Origin: Rhyacophila brunnea
Taxonomy: Eukaryota > Arthropoda > Insecta > Trichoptera > Rhyacophilidae
DNA: 64,000 nucleotides
NCBI GenBank assembly: GCA_022495005.1
Contig: JAGYXB010000360.1
Coordinates: 62,001-126,000 of the forward strand
Reading direction: 5' to 3'
Shown here: positions 46,601 to 57,580 of the stretch, one piece after another
How positions within the stretch are numbered: position 1 is the stretch's first letter
How the letters are laid out: each line of letters opens with the position of its first letter
Notes under the pieces: generated by a model
What the model was told of the DNA's origin: nothing
The model's input: the letters and a program-made list of their open reading frames with translations, nothing else
The model's database searches: none
Made by a program: the position numbers and the translations under genes

Positions 46601-47369
46601 ATTCACTCTCATACATAAATACCCGGCATGCGTTGCAACGCCACACAAAGAAAAAAAGTGTTTGTGTTTTCATTTTGTTTATTGAAGAAGCACGAAAATT
46701 CTACAAAATTGACAACAATTACTAGTATTACTAGGATACTAGTACTATTATTACTACCACAATTACTACTAGTACTTTTACTACAGTAGTATTACTACTA
46801 GTGCTAGACATACCATATTTTGATATAATGTATATTATCACTAAGAATAGTCTGAAGGTATTTATAACTCATTATAATAATTAATAAATTTAATAACATT
46901 ATAAACTCGAAAGATCCAAACCGCTGAAAAAGCCCAAGGGTATTATACATTTGAGAAGCAAAGCCGAAATTCAAACCGAACTGATAAATAGACTAACATC
47001 TTTCCAGGATTAAAATGATTCTATCTCCCTCTCGAATGCAGAAAGCATAACGCGCGTAATACTAAAATCTGCAAAACAACCAGACAAAGTTGCATCAGAG
47101 CCCGCACCCCCAACAAAGCTTTAACCAATACGTTAAATCTAATGAAACAGCGAAGGGAAACAAAGAGTCATATTCAAAGTCAAACGACCCGAATACTCTA
47201 CTCTTTGCAAAACTCTCCGTAAAAACATACGTGAAGACCTCCGTAGAATTAATATGACGCTGATACAGGCTACTGTGGAAGCAGGGAGAAGTCTGAATAA
47301 AAACAAACAACGATTGGTTATAGGGAGAAGGCAAAAAAAGCACTAGAAGCGGAAGACGGCACTACTGAT

Positions 47370-47828
47370 TTGCGAAACTGGAATAGTTTATTGAACAGAG
47401 TGGTGGAATTCTACAGTTCGCTCTATAATGACAAAAATGGAAAAAATGCGACTAGTTTAAACCATCTGAGGATGGATGATGATGAAAACTGTCTTATTGA
47501 AGTCACTAACTACGAAATAGAGCATGCAATAAGAGACATGAAAAATGGAAAAGCTCCAGGAGAAGATGGGCTTGCGATCGACATTCACAAGAGAGCCGGA
47601 CAGACCGTGAACGAAGTGCTAGCACGGCTGTTCACAACCTGCCTGCGCGAAGAAAATGTCCCAGAGACGTGGAAAAGTGCCTCGATCATCATTCTCCATA
47701 AAAAGGAAAATCAAGAAGACATGAAAAATTATCGGTCAATCAGCTTATTGCCAATTCTGTACAAAGTCTTTACAAAAATACTCTCCAACCGCCTAGAAAC
47801 TGCTCTAGATGAGAATCAACCGAGATAG
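47370..47828 (+). pseudogene. RTE reverse transcriptase, N-terminal part
   Basis: 152 codons including MKNGKAPGEDGLAIDIHKRA and SISLLPILYKVFTKILSNRL, the early palm and finger motifs of the RT. It stops at a TAG (NQPR-stop) in mid-domain; the frame then continues imperfectly to 48018, with a TAG where FIDYEKAFDS would be expected. Confidence 0.75.
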
Positions 47829-48018
47829 CAAGCTGGGTTCAAAAGAGGCGATGGACCACATCCAAGTCGTCAAAGAAGTTATAGAAAGGTATCAAGAATA
47901 CAGACTGCCACTATACTTTGGTTTCATTGATTATTAGAAGGCATTTGATTCAATAAAAAAATCTTCTATTATAGACGCCCTTAGCAACCAAGGAATTTCC
48001 AGACACTACATAAACATA

Positions 48019-48915
48019 TTGAACAGTATATACAGTGATGCCAAAGCATGCGTGAAACTCCACAAACGGTCGTGTAAATTCTCCATTAACAAAGGTGTCC
48101 GGCAAGGTGATACCATTTCACCTAAACTATTCACCGCTACTCTTGAGGACTTATTTAGAAGACTTGATTGTGAGGAAAAAGGTGTTCCAATTAATGGGGA
48201 GCACCTCAGTCACCTGCGCTTTGCAGATGATATTGTTATACTTTCACAAGACCCGAAAGACTTCCAAGGTAGAATGCAAGAACTCGCGGATGTCAGTCAA
48301 ACGGTTGGCCTAAAGATAAACGTCTCAAAGACAAAAGTGATGAGGAACTGTTTTTCGGACCCTGCGATTATCTGTATTAATGGCACCCAAGTCGAGCAAG
48401 TCAGCCGCTACGTCTATCTCGGACAGCAGGTGTCCATAGACGGAAGCATGCACGATGAAATTGCTCAAAGAACAAAGCTAGGATGGAGTGCTTTCGGACG
48501 TCTGAATAGTATCTACAAGAGCGACCTAGCATTGTGTCTTAAGCGTAGGGTGTTCGACACATGTGTGCTACCCGTACTCACGTATGGCTGCGAGACGTGG
48601 ACCCTCAATAAGAGAGATGTCCAAAGGCTTAGAGTCGCACAACGAGGCATGGAGAGGTGTATGTTGGGCATCACGCGAAAGGACCGTAAGAAGACCGAAG
48701 AAGACAGGGGTACGCGATGTAATAGACGTTGCCAAACAGCTGAAATAGAGATGGGCGGAGCACGGAAGGACGGCCGCTGGACAAATGTCGTCATCCAGTG
48801 GTATCCAAGGGGCACGAAACGGCTACAGGGTCGCCCTAAAAACCGCTGGATTGACGAACTGGTTAAGTTAGGCGGAAATACGTGGCAGCGAATGACACAG
48901 GACCGAGAGAGTTGA
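48019..48915 (+). pseudogene. RTE reverse transcriptase, C-terminal part
   Basis: 298 codons with GVRQGDTISPKLF, the catalytic HLRFADDIVIL and GLKINVSKTKVM, then the RTE tail domain (RRVFDTCVLPVLTYGCETWT, GRPKNRWIDELVKLGGNTWQ). A frameshift-like change around KKTEEDRGTRCN spoils the WRWAGH motif. Confidence 0.8.
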
Positions 48916-50989
48916 GAGAAGCTTGGGGAGGCCTTCATCCACATCCAGGCAGTGGATTGACCCTGGCTGATGATGATGATAATACTATCGGCCGAAAGTA
49001 CTTGATGGAATTTCAATTTATATTCAAATGGATTTAAGTGTTGTACCATTTGAGTCGTTTTTTGCGACCCAGGTTTCGCCTTTCGACATTTCCAGGCGCT
49101 GTGTATACTCACCAAAGGCAAACACACACTGTCAACGAACACTATTTACAATTCTTACTTATATAATAAATCAATACAATAAAGTAGGTAAAAACTCAAT
49201 TACCTACCTATCAAGTCAAGGGTCACAATAAAAAAAATAACAAACAATTTATGAAGAGTTCAAGTGTTGGTAAAACACCCCCTATCGTATTAATAATAAT
49301 AATACATTTGATAAGCATAATATTAAAATAAATCATTAAAATTTAATAATAGATCATTAGTGCTTATAAACAATAAAAATACTACACTCAAGAGGTGTAA
49401 AATCGTGCATTCTGGGAACAATGGTAACGTATTCGAAATTAATGGAGTTAACTTATGAGATATTATATAAATATGATATCACTCTTTAAAAGTTATTACT
49501 GATTTAAACAATTTATTAATTGCAGTTTCGCAGATTTAATAAATTATTTACATGCATGTTTCTAATTGCAGGTATTGCCAAAATAATACCCCATTTACAC
49601 ATGCATATTATATGTACTTCTGACAATACGTATTATCGCGGCCACAACAATACAATGTACATGTAAACACGTATTATCATGCACGTTGTAAGGTCGCATG
49701 CATGAATCAAAAATGTTCGTAAGCGTCTGAATGTTTACACGACAGTTGGTAATGTTCAAATTTGCGCCTGCGTAGTAGAACAATAGTGGTGAAAATGCCG
49801 GAAAAAAACGAACGCGCAGACTCATTTTGAGGTTAACCGATTTTCACGACCTGTCAAATAATACTATATAATGTCTTGTTTACTCTGAATAAGATTGGCG
49901 AGAAAGCATTTTGACGGGTAAAGAGTTAGATATTATTGCAATAGTTTAAAATACACACTATTGCTGCAAGTAAATCCATGCACGTTTACTAAATGGCGCT
50001 ATAAGCCTCGAATACCTATGTAAGTATATAATTTATAGCATTGGCTAGTATATAATTAGATTTGAGTTCAATTTGATATTTTACGCAAATCGCATATTGC
50101 CATATCAGAGAAATAGATCGACCATTGTTATTAAGATGAGTAATCACGTAAAAAACCAAGAAATGCATGCGTAGATTATCGTCAAGTCACAACGCAAAAC
50201 ATCCGTATGTTTTCAGCACACTAAACTTTGTAAGTCATACTTATTTATTTTCATTGAATTAAGAATACAATAATTTGCAGATGGTGGTGGTTACTTTTTA
50301 CAATTCAATTAAACCCTAAACCAAAAAATAATAATAATTTAGGTATTTATACTTATTTGTTTTCATTGATTAAGGATACATATAACAGCTAGAGTCTGTA
50401 TTCTATAAACTAGCGTACACGTCACACGAAACGCATTGTGCCATTGCGTTCAAATATTGCAAGTTTTCACTGGGCGGTAACGAGATGGATGCTGAAGCGG
50501 GCTGGGAAGGAGGGAACCGCAGGCCAGCTTATAGAAGACATACTCTGGTGTTGGTAGTTTTTTAAAATTCATTAGGCCCTCAAAAACCAAAACATAATCG
50601 ATAAAAAAAATCTTCCATTTATAAAATACCTAGGTATCTAAAATAAAAATAATATATGGTTTAATGGCATAATTTTAGATGTTTTATTGATAAACGAATA
50701 TTTTCGATTATTATTTACTTTGGCTTGGATTAGGCAGGCTTAATTGAATTTAAAAAACTAACAAACACTTTTTACACATCGTACCTTTAGTTCAATGAAA
50801 ACCAATATTTTTGACATTCGAAGTTTAGTGTACTCTATGATCGATCTCAACAGCCTACATCCACCCTTTGCTATATTTACCAGTATCAGCTTGATTCGAA
50901 TATCAAACCGTCTTCAAAATTTCAAATACGGACTCATTCTATACAGAATTGTTGGATATAACCATTGACATATTTATTGAAAAACTAAC

Positions 50990-51145
50990 CTCAAATCCCT
51001 GACCGGCTTCATACAAATGTTTGTTCGTAGAATCTATGGCGTCAGAGCTGTTTGATCGCTTTATCGGAACGTCAAGCCAGACGGGACTTCGCGGCCGTTC
51101 TTCGATATTATATTCATTGTCTTCTGGTTCCTGCTTTATATCCAT
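50990..51145 (-). CDS. Gene 4L exon 1
   Basis: 52 codons, MDIKQEPEDNEYNIEERPRS to AGQGFE, donor GTTAGT. About ten residue differences from 3L exon 1, more than expected given how alike the surrounding non-coding DNA looks. Confidence 0.65.
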
Positions 51146-52279
51146 TTTTCGACTTAAATTAATTCGTTTTATTCCGTACAGCAGGACAACGTTGTCAGAC
51201 ATGTTTGACAGTTGCCATAGACCAGTGTTGCCCTCTTTTTGTCATCGAATTCTAGCACTGGCAGTCATGCGGTCTCAGCGGGTCTATTCTATACACACGC
51301 CTGCTTTCGGTCCACTACGGCAGCTAAATAGGGTAGGAAAGTGTCGAATCATTAACACTACTTATTGTAACAATTACAATAAGTTAACCGTCTGAACTGT
51401 CTATATTGGTCTAAAAATTATCACAGGGGAGACAGGTGCTGTTGAAACATGGCACTTATTCTAACAATTTATAACTAAAATATCGTAATTGTTACTATAA
51501 GTTAGTGTTAATAATTCGGTACTTTCCTAACTTATGTAGGTGCCGTATCGGACCGAAAGCAGCCTTGAAAGAATAAAAATGAAAAAATGAATAAAAATAT
51601 TATAGTAGGTAGGTATGTACCTACTAAAATAAGTACATTTTTTTTTAACATTGATAAAATGTATTTGTATTACAAATACAAAATAGGTAGGTACGCCAAA
51701 AGGATTACAATTTCAATATTTCTGTCCCGTAAAATTGGTGCAAAGTACCTATTATAATTTCGTTGGTAGGTAATTCTAGAAAATTTGGCAAGCCGGGGAA
51801 AAAGTTGGTCGGAAAAGGTGAAATCAGGCATTGACTTTGATATAATAAACATACTTTTATTCTTGTTGTATGTAGACATGTAGATCGTATTTTTTCGCCT
51901 TGTGGTCTTTTGTGCTGGTCTTTTTTACCCGTTTTTCATGTTTTCACTTGCTTTTATATCACTGGTCACATTCTTCTTGCTATCGTTGAAAAAAGCCATT
52001 GATTTGATAAATAGGCATTTTTGGTGGGAAGGCGTCCCTCAATAGAACCCGGCCTAGTGATTTCGGGATTTTAGGAAAAACCAAAAACCCTATTGGCAAC
52101 AATCATGATATGTCCCTACATGATAGGTTTTTTACCGAATGGACCTGACAAAAAAATGGCAACACTCATTTTTAATGTGTGACGTCATGCTATGCTGTCA
52201 AAGTGTTCCTTTCAACTCAGTCGCTGAGTTGAGTTGCATAGTTATTCAAATAAATTCCATTATTATTAACTAACTAACA
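51146..52279. promoter_or_regulatory. Divergent promoter region of pair 4
   Basis: Near-identical to the pair 3 region. CAGTGTTGCC at 51223-51232, TGGCAACACT at 52157-52166, TGACGTCA at 52180-52187 and the CAACTCAG palindrome at 52213-52231 are unchanged and equally spaced. Confidence 0.55.
51299..51564. mobile_element. Unit 4 copy of the promoter MITE
   Basis: 266 bp, same ends and length as 35867-36132; inherited through the duplication rather than inserted separately. Confidence 0.65.
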
Positions 52280-52426
52280 ATGGATATAAAGCGAGAACCA
52301 AGCGAGGAAAAATCCGATTCAGAAGGTCAACCCTTTTATGATGTGCCAATTGAATGTTCAAACTTTCCTGACGACAATATTGATCTAAAACAAGAGAATT
52401 TCGACAATGCTGATTGCAGTTTTGAG
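52280..52426 (+). CDS. Gene 4R exon 1
   Basis: 49 codons, MDIKREPSEEKSDSEG to CSFE, with donor GTTTGT. Two residues differ from 3R (D for E at 21, N for D at 42). Confidence 0.7.
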
Positions 52427-53572
52427 GTTTGTTTTTGACAGAAGCTGATAATTAATGTTTATACAATACGTTTGATAAGGAAATCTTTAAAAATGTGATT
52501 GTCATTCTTAGCTGCAATGTTAATTCCAGGCAATAAACATACTTGTATAACAGTAGGTACTACTTAATATCAACAATTATTGAGTTTCATATGATTGAAT
52601 TATTAATACAAATGCACGACCAAGTTGATGAAGTCGACTTTAAAATTTAAAATGGGATCGTAAATTCTACATAACTGTGTGTGTGTCTCTCTCTTTCTCT
52701 TGGTCGTTACCTCATGGCCGAAGATCGTGACCACATTTAAATTCCGTTGTCTTCTGAGCGACCAACACAAACATGGACCCTCCAAACTATCCCGCCTCGT
52801 ACCACACTTTGTCTTAATCGAGCGTATCACGAGACCCTACATTACGTTGGATGTGAAGCATCAGCAGTTGTCCACGCCCGGGTATGTCTCAGGAGCAGAT
52901 ACCCAAGTGGGCTTTGGCTGGGTTTACTGAAAGACGCAATTTAATAATAAAAAAAAGTACTATAGCAGAGAAGGGCACGGAGACTTGACAGAAAAGAATA
53001 GATTTAATGATATAAATAAGATACAAAGTTAAAACATTACAGACAAAGAAACTATGTGAAGAGATCTTCATGTCCGCAATAAGACGCTGCATTTTTTTTA
53101 AATGCAATATAAGTGGACATTGTGGCGACCATTTCGGTCGGCCCGATGGGCCCAACAGCTAATTGAACCAACTTTAAGCATATCTTCTCTCCCTGAGCTT
53201 CTCTTCTGAGCGTTCTCGTCTGTCCATTCTGTCCACAGTAAGTTCATTCACTTGATTGCTCCAGTGCGCCGACCCTGTCCTCTCCTTTGCCTTCTCTGGA
53301 GACTACCCAAAACCACCAGCATCCAGGTTATGCGGTCCGTACCGAACAGTATGTCCATATAACCTGAAGATGGCTCAGACATATTGTGGAGAGCTGTTAG
53401 TTTATCTGTAGTTTTTGGATAATCGACTGCTTCATCCTGTGCTCCGTCCAAGAAACATGAAGCGTTCAGCGCCTATACTACATCTCACTACCGCATCTCC
53501 CTTGCCCTCAGGGTCCATGATTCGACAACGTACATAAATTTGGAGGACACCAATATTCGCAAAAGCATAACT

Positions 53573-55836
53573 CGCACCCCCAGTAAAATACTGTAGTAAG
53601 TCAAAAATTGGCATTTTGCAGGAGAGCCATTTGAAGTTTCAAATATTCTTTGTAAATACAGGAAAAGTATGAATGTAAAAATTATTACTCATTTTTATGG
53701 AAAAACATGATCTATTTTCAACTGTATTCATCATTTTTCTCTAAAACATATACAAACGGAGATATTTGAACATTTCTGAGTTACGATTGTATTTTATTAG
53801 GATATTTGACAATTTCATGGTAAAATTTGAATCAACTCAATACTTTCTATGTAAATTTCCCTACCATCACTCTAATAATTTCAACTAATTTGTTGGGCAC
53901 TGTAAAGGAAGGTTTTCAAAATATCAAATTATGGTACAATCTTTAAAGATTTATTGAAAAAAAAAGAAAAATACAATTATTAGTTCAAAACAACAAAAAA
54001 ATACTTAATTATTTAATTTAATGGGAAAATATTTTTTTTACATACGATTTTTAATTTTTAAACATCACTTGGAAGAGAATCAAAAAATCATAATAAAATT
54101 CACGATGTTTAGCGGTGCAGAGGAAAGCAAATCCTTCTTTTTAATTGTCGTTATTTTTGGCCACTCTTTATATGCTTTGGATATATTGAGACCATCCATT
54201 GGTAACGGTTTGCCTATTTGCTGTTGTCGAACATTCAATTTCCTACATTCTTCATGATAACTGGTTTTAAAAAAAATAATGTATGGATAGTCTCTGTCTA
54301 CTTTTATAACTTTAATCTTCTGCCACAAAACTTTTTCTCCATTTTCATCCGTGTTGTAATTTTTACCGATTTCATCTGCTAGTTTTTTCATGTTGAGAAA
54401 ATTATTTGTCGTCATGGGTTTAACTATGCATGGTTGTCTTGTTTTCTTACTTGTTTGTACAATGGTAATCATTTGGCTGGGCACAAATATTGGTCCACTT
54501 TTTAGAGCCCTGGCCTTCTGCTGCTCAATTGTAGAATGGACGATATCGCCTTCATTTTGTTTATGCCCCGTGACCAAAAACTTATGAGAGATCGTTGTAT
54601 TTTTTGTGAATTCCCGGTGGCATATAAATACATTGCAGCAATGTATTTATTTTTATTCTGCCCGGCACAATTGTCACTGTAAAAAACAAAATGCTCATTG
54701 TGGTGATATTTTTTATATGCATTGTAATCGAGTACACAGCTACCAATTTTATTGGATCCTCATGCAGCTTGACTCTCGTCTCACATGTATCAGTTTGCAA
54801 TATTTTCAGTGATATTATAGACTGTACGATTGTACATTGCCAAACTTTCGTTTATAATAGAAAGTTGACACATTGCTGACACACGCTATTTTGGCCTCGG
54901 GACTCTGCTACGTCTTTGATCTTTTCATCTCTTGCCTCTTTTTTCCAGGTTGATGTGTCTCATATTTTTCTTGAAGTTGTTTTTTTCATCTGGTGGTGAA
55001 GAATTATTGTATAGGTCGCATTCAACGCACAAATCTTTTTTTAGGCTTAAAGAAGCCAATATTAAATTCGTCATTAAATATGGATGCGTATAATAGTGTT
55101 CTTTTCCAAATGGCATATTGCTGTCAGCTTGTTGTTTTTTGTATAACCGATACATTTCAGCAATTGTTAATTTACCATCTAAATACAATTTGGACGTATG
55201 TATGTGCACGCAAATAATGTTACTCGATCACTGGCAAAGACTTAATGTGAGCTCTTATATCATTTTTTTAAACATCACTAATTTTTTTGTGATTTTTGTG
55301 ATCTCTTTGTTCTGGAATTGGCGTTCCGGAAAGAAGATTTCTTGTTTTCCATGCAGTGGAGCAGTACCTTTCACTCACCCCAAATGTATTGATAAAGTAT
55401 TTTTTGCATACTTCTTGTATTTTACTTCCATTTAATTGTTGATAACAAAAATTGTTGCCTCTGCTGCTTCCAGTTTTTTTTGTTTGAATACTTTGGAACA
55501 ATAATATCCATGCAATTAGTGAGAAAATTACGCTGTATCTCAAGATTTTCCTGTAGTAACAGAGTTACAACAGTATTTTTTTGAAAAGTATTGTTTTAGT
55601 TTTTTAGAAAGCTTCTTGTAAAATACTGTCGTAACTTAGGTACAACACTATTTTATTATCTATTCAACAGTTTTCGGAAAGTAATGTACTGTATTAAGTG
55701 CTTTCTCTCCGACACTATTTGAGTTTGAGATACGATAGTATTTTATTAAAATAGCAAAAAAAAATACGAATCCAACCACATCCATAACTCGAAAACGCCC
55801 ATTTCAGACTTACGACAGTATTTTACTGGGGGTGCG
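53573..55836 (-). mobile_element. 2.26-kb TIR transposon of an uncharacterised family
   Basis: Absent from the same place in 3R, which gives its exact ends. Inverted ends of about 30 bp begin CGCACCCCCAGTAAAATACT and differ at one early position. The flanks repeat AACT (53569-53572, 55837-55840), single in 3R, a 4-bp target duplication. The word TACGACAGTATTTTA recurs near both ends (53586, 55565, 55621, 55640, 55731, 55810) in both orientations, like transposase binding sites. The inside codes on the minus strand for a decayed DUF7869-type protein, suggesting that family supplies the transposase (inference). Confidence 0.75.
54080..55543 (-). pseudogene. Decayed DUF7869-type protein of the 4R intron transposon
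   Basis: Coding remnants in family order: EVCKKYFINTFGVSERYCST (55268-55543), LTIAEMYRLYKKQQADSNMP and KKDLCVECDLYNNSSPPDE (54925-55209), a weakened middle (54582-54800, DTCETRVKLHEDPIKLVAVY) and a C-terminal 165-codon block opening VTGHKQNEGDIVHSTIEQQK (54080-54577). Matches motif by motif the relic at 25899-27190 but from a different lineage. Stops and frameshifts separate the blocks. The H-x3-EGD-x2-H cluster equals HTRLECDTDH in the other relic. Function of the family is unknown; its position inside inverted ends is the main clue. Confidence 0.65.
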
Positions 55837-56198
55837 AACTATTTTAACATTTTATAAATCAGCGCATCAATTCATACACAAAGCTGGTATCGACAGCTAT
55901 CAAGGGTACCTAGTTTATCGTGTTTTTATATTGAAGTAGGTATTATAATTGTTACACAAAGTATGCCGTCTAACAATGTAAAAAATTGACAATATCGCTC
56001 TAAAAGTTAACACAGCCAAAAGAATTGCTGTTAAAACATAGCACTTTTTGACAGTTCAGACGAATAACTTCTTGTAACAATTAACCGTCTCATTACATAC
56101 ATATGATAAACTACCCTCGAATTGGCGCAAAATTCATGTCTTGAGTGAATTTTATATCATTTATTATATTATTACATTATTAATTATATTATTTCCAG

Positions 56199-56348
56199 AA
56201 GCTTGAAAACGATCTGATAAATTTAAAGTCTGAGAATGATAATGAGGCAGTCGTCATCAAAGAAGAAATTGTTGACAACGCAATCAGCCTAATTATCAAT
56301 GAGAATCCTCGAACAGGCTGCTCTTATTCAAAATACAGGCCAGATCAG
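56199..56348 (+). CDS. Gene 4R exon 2
   Basis: 50 codons, acceptor TTTCCAG, donor GTACGT. Differs from 3R by IKEE for IKEQ (restoring the psi-K-x-E motif) and NPRT for NPRP. Confidence 0.75.
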
Positions 56349-56568
56349 GTACGTTCAATTATAAAGTTTATTTTTAAGCTCGACAGAACTTTAAATAGTA
56401 AAAGTAACACACGATAACTTTTAATCATTTTTACACTTTTTTTATTACTTTTAAACAATTAATTGTCAAACCAAATAGTACCTATCTAACCGATATTAGG
56501 GAACAAAAACACGTTTTATTTAATTTAATATAATTGAATTGATAATACCAACTCGATGCTTTTTACAG

Positions 56569-57498
56569 ATCTCTACTCAGCAGTATTTCACAGTGCGTTA
56601 CAGTAAACCACTGGACATCGTGAGAAAAGATACAGTTGACAATAACCTGGTCAACAATAAAATAGCACATGCAACCAATTACGTCAGAGATATGACAAAA
56701 CACCATTCAGAGATAACAATAGATGAACAAAACATCAAAAAGGAAGTTCAGAAATCATACGTGCAAAAGGAAGTTCCAATTATGTTGAGAAGATTTACAT
56801 ATTTTCCGCGTAACTTTATTTGCAATGATTGTTGTCGAGTGTTTGGTTCTGTAAATCATCTAAATAGTCATTTCAATTCGTGCATGAAGTCTAAGCAGAT
56901 TGAGTCATATGATACGCATACTGGCGAAAAACACAGTGAATGCAATGATCGATCATATAAAATATCGAAGCGTGGTATTCAGAAGGTATATATTGGTGAA
57001 AAACTACATCAATGCGATGTATGTCTTAAAAGTTTTCAGCGAATTGATAATCTTAGAATACACAAGAAAACACATACTGGCGAAAAACCTCATCAGTGCG
57101 ATGTGTGTTTTAAAAGATTTCTACATACGAGTGATCTCAAAAAACATAAAATGACACACACTGGCGAAAAACCACATCACTGCGATGTGTGTTTTAAAAG
57201 ATTTCTGCAAATTTGTAGTCTTAAAATACATAAAATGACACATACTGGCGAAAAACCACATCAATGCGATGTATGTTTTAAAAAATTTCAGCGAATTGAT
57301 AGTCTTAGATCACACAAGATGACACATACTGGCGAAAAACCACATCAATGCGATGTGTGTTTTAAAAGATTTCTGCTGAATGGTAATCTCAAAAAACACA
57401 AAATGACACATAAAAATGAAAAGCCACATCAATGCGATGTCTGTTTTAAAAGATTCCTGCGAATTGGTAATCTCAAAAAACATAAAATGACACATTAA
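56569..57498 (+). CDS. Gene 4R zinc-finger exon (6 C2H2 fingers)
   Basis: 309 codons; 408 aa in all. Same plan as 3R, with six fingers: the 3R finger CFKFFQRKIDLKNH is cleanly missing, an 84-bp in-frame difference at the HKMTH linker. Finger 5 to 6 linker is KNEKP. Ends TH-TAA as in 3R. The spacer keeps CNDRSYKISKRGIQKVY. No disabling change. Confidence 0.85.
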   Translation: MSTQQYFTVRYSKPLDIVRKDTVDNNLVNNKIAHATNYVRDMTKHHSEITIDEQNIKKEVQKSYVQKEVPIMLRRFTYFPRNFICNDCCRVFGSVNHLNSHFNSCMKSKQIESYDTHTGEKHSECNDRSYKISKRGIQKVYIGEKLHQCDVCLKSFQRIDNLRIHKKTHTGEKPHQCDVCFKRFLHTSDLKKHKMTHTGEKPHHCDVCFKRFLQICSLKIHKMTHTGEKPHQCDVCFKKFQRIDSLRSHKMTHTGEKPHQCDVCFKRFLLNGNLKKHKMTHKNEKPHQCDVCFKRFLRIGNLKKHKMTH

Positions 57499-57501
57499 TG
57501 C

Positions 57502-57580
57502 GATTTATGCATATATAAATGTACGAAGCTCAGTTATCTTAAAAGGAATAAAATGAGACATTCGAGTGAAAAACCATAAC
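57502..57580 (+). pseudogene. Vestigial last finger after 4R stop
   Basis: Reads CDLCIYKCTKLSYLKRNKMRH then SSEKP and TAA in frame after the stop. The first His ligand has become Asn, so selection on it has ceased. Confidence 0.65.

Larger units (their letters stand above)
46900..48985 (+). mobile_element. RTE-type non-LTR retroposon, 5'-truncated
   Basis: Fuller copy of the element split in unit 3. The endonuclease is missing. It ends in a TGATGATGA tail. Reverse transcriptase blocks occur in two open stretches with stops between, so it is inactive. Its shared place in both introns dates it before the unit 3/4 split. Confidence 0.8.
46367..50989 (-). other. Intron of gene 4L
   Basis: Phase-0 intron of 4.6 kb with a duplicated acceptor at its 3' end, an RTE remnant (46900-48985) and a low-complexity ACTAGTATTACTA tract at 46725-46800 that is longer than in unit 3. 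48990-50989 matches 33572-35557. No exon found. Confidence 0.6.
52427..56198 (+). other. First intron of gene 4R
   Basis: As in 3R, with a 2264-bp transposon inserted at 53573-55836. The remaining 1.5 kb is closely matched to 36995-38493, including the unclassified retroposon-like block (52670-53560). Confidence 0.6.

Noticed and set aside
48513..49142. 209-codon minus-strand frame
   Set aside because: Antisense of the RTE C-terminal domain; the plus strand has FADD and the RTE tail motifs.
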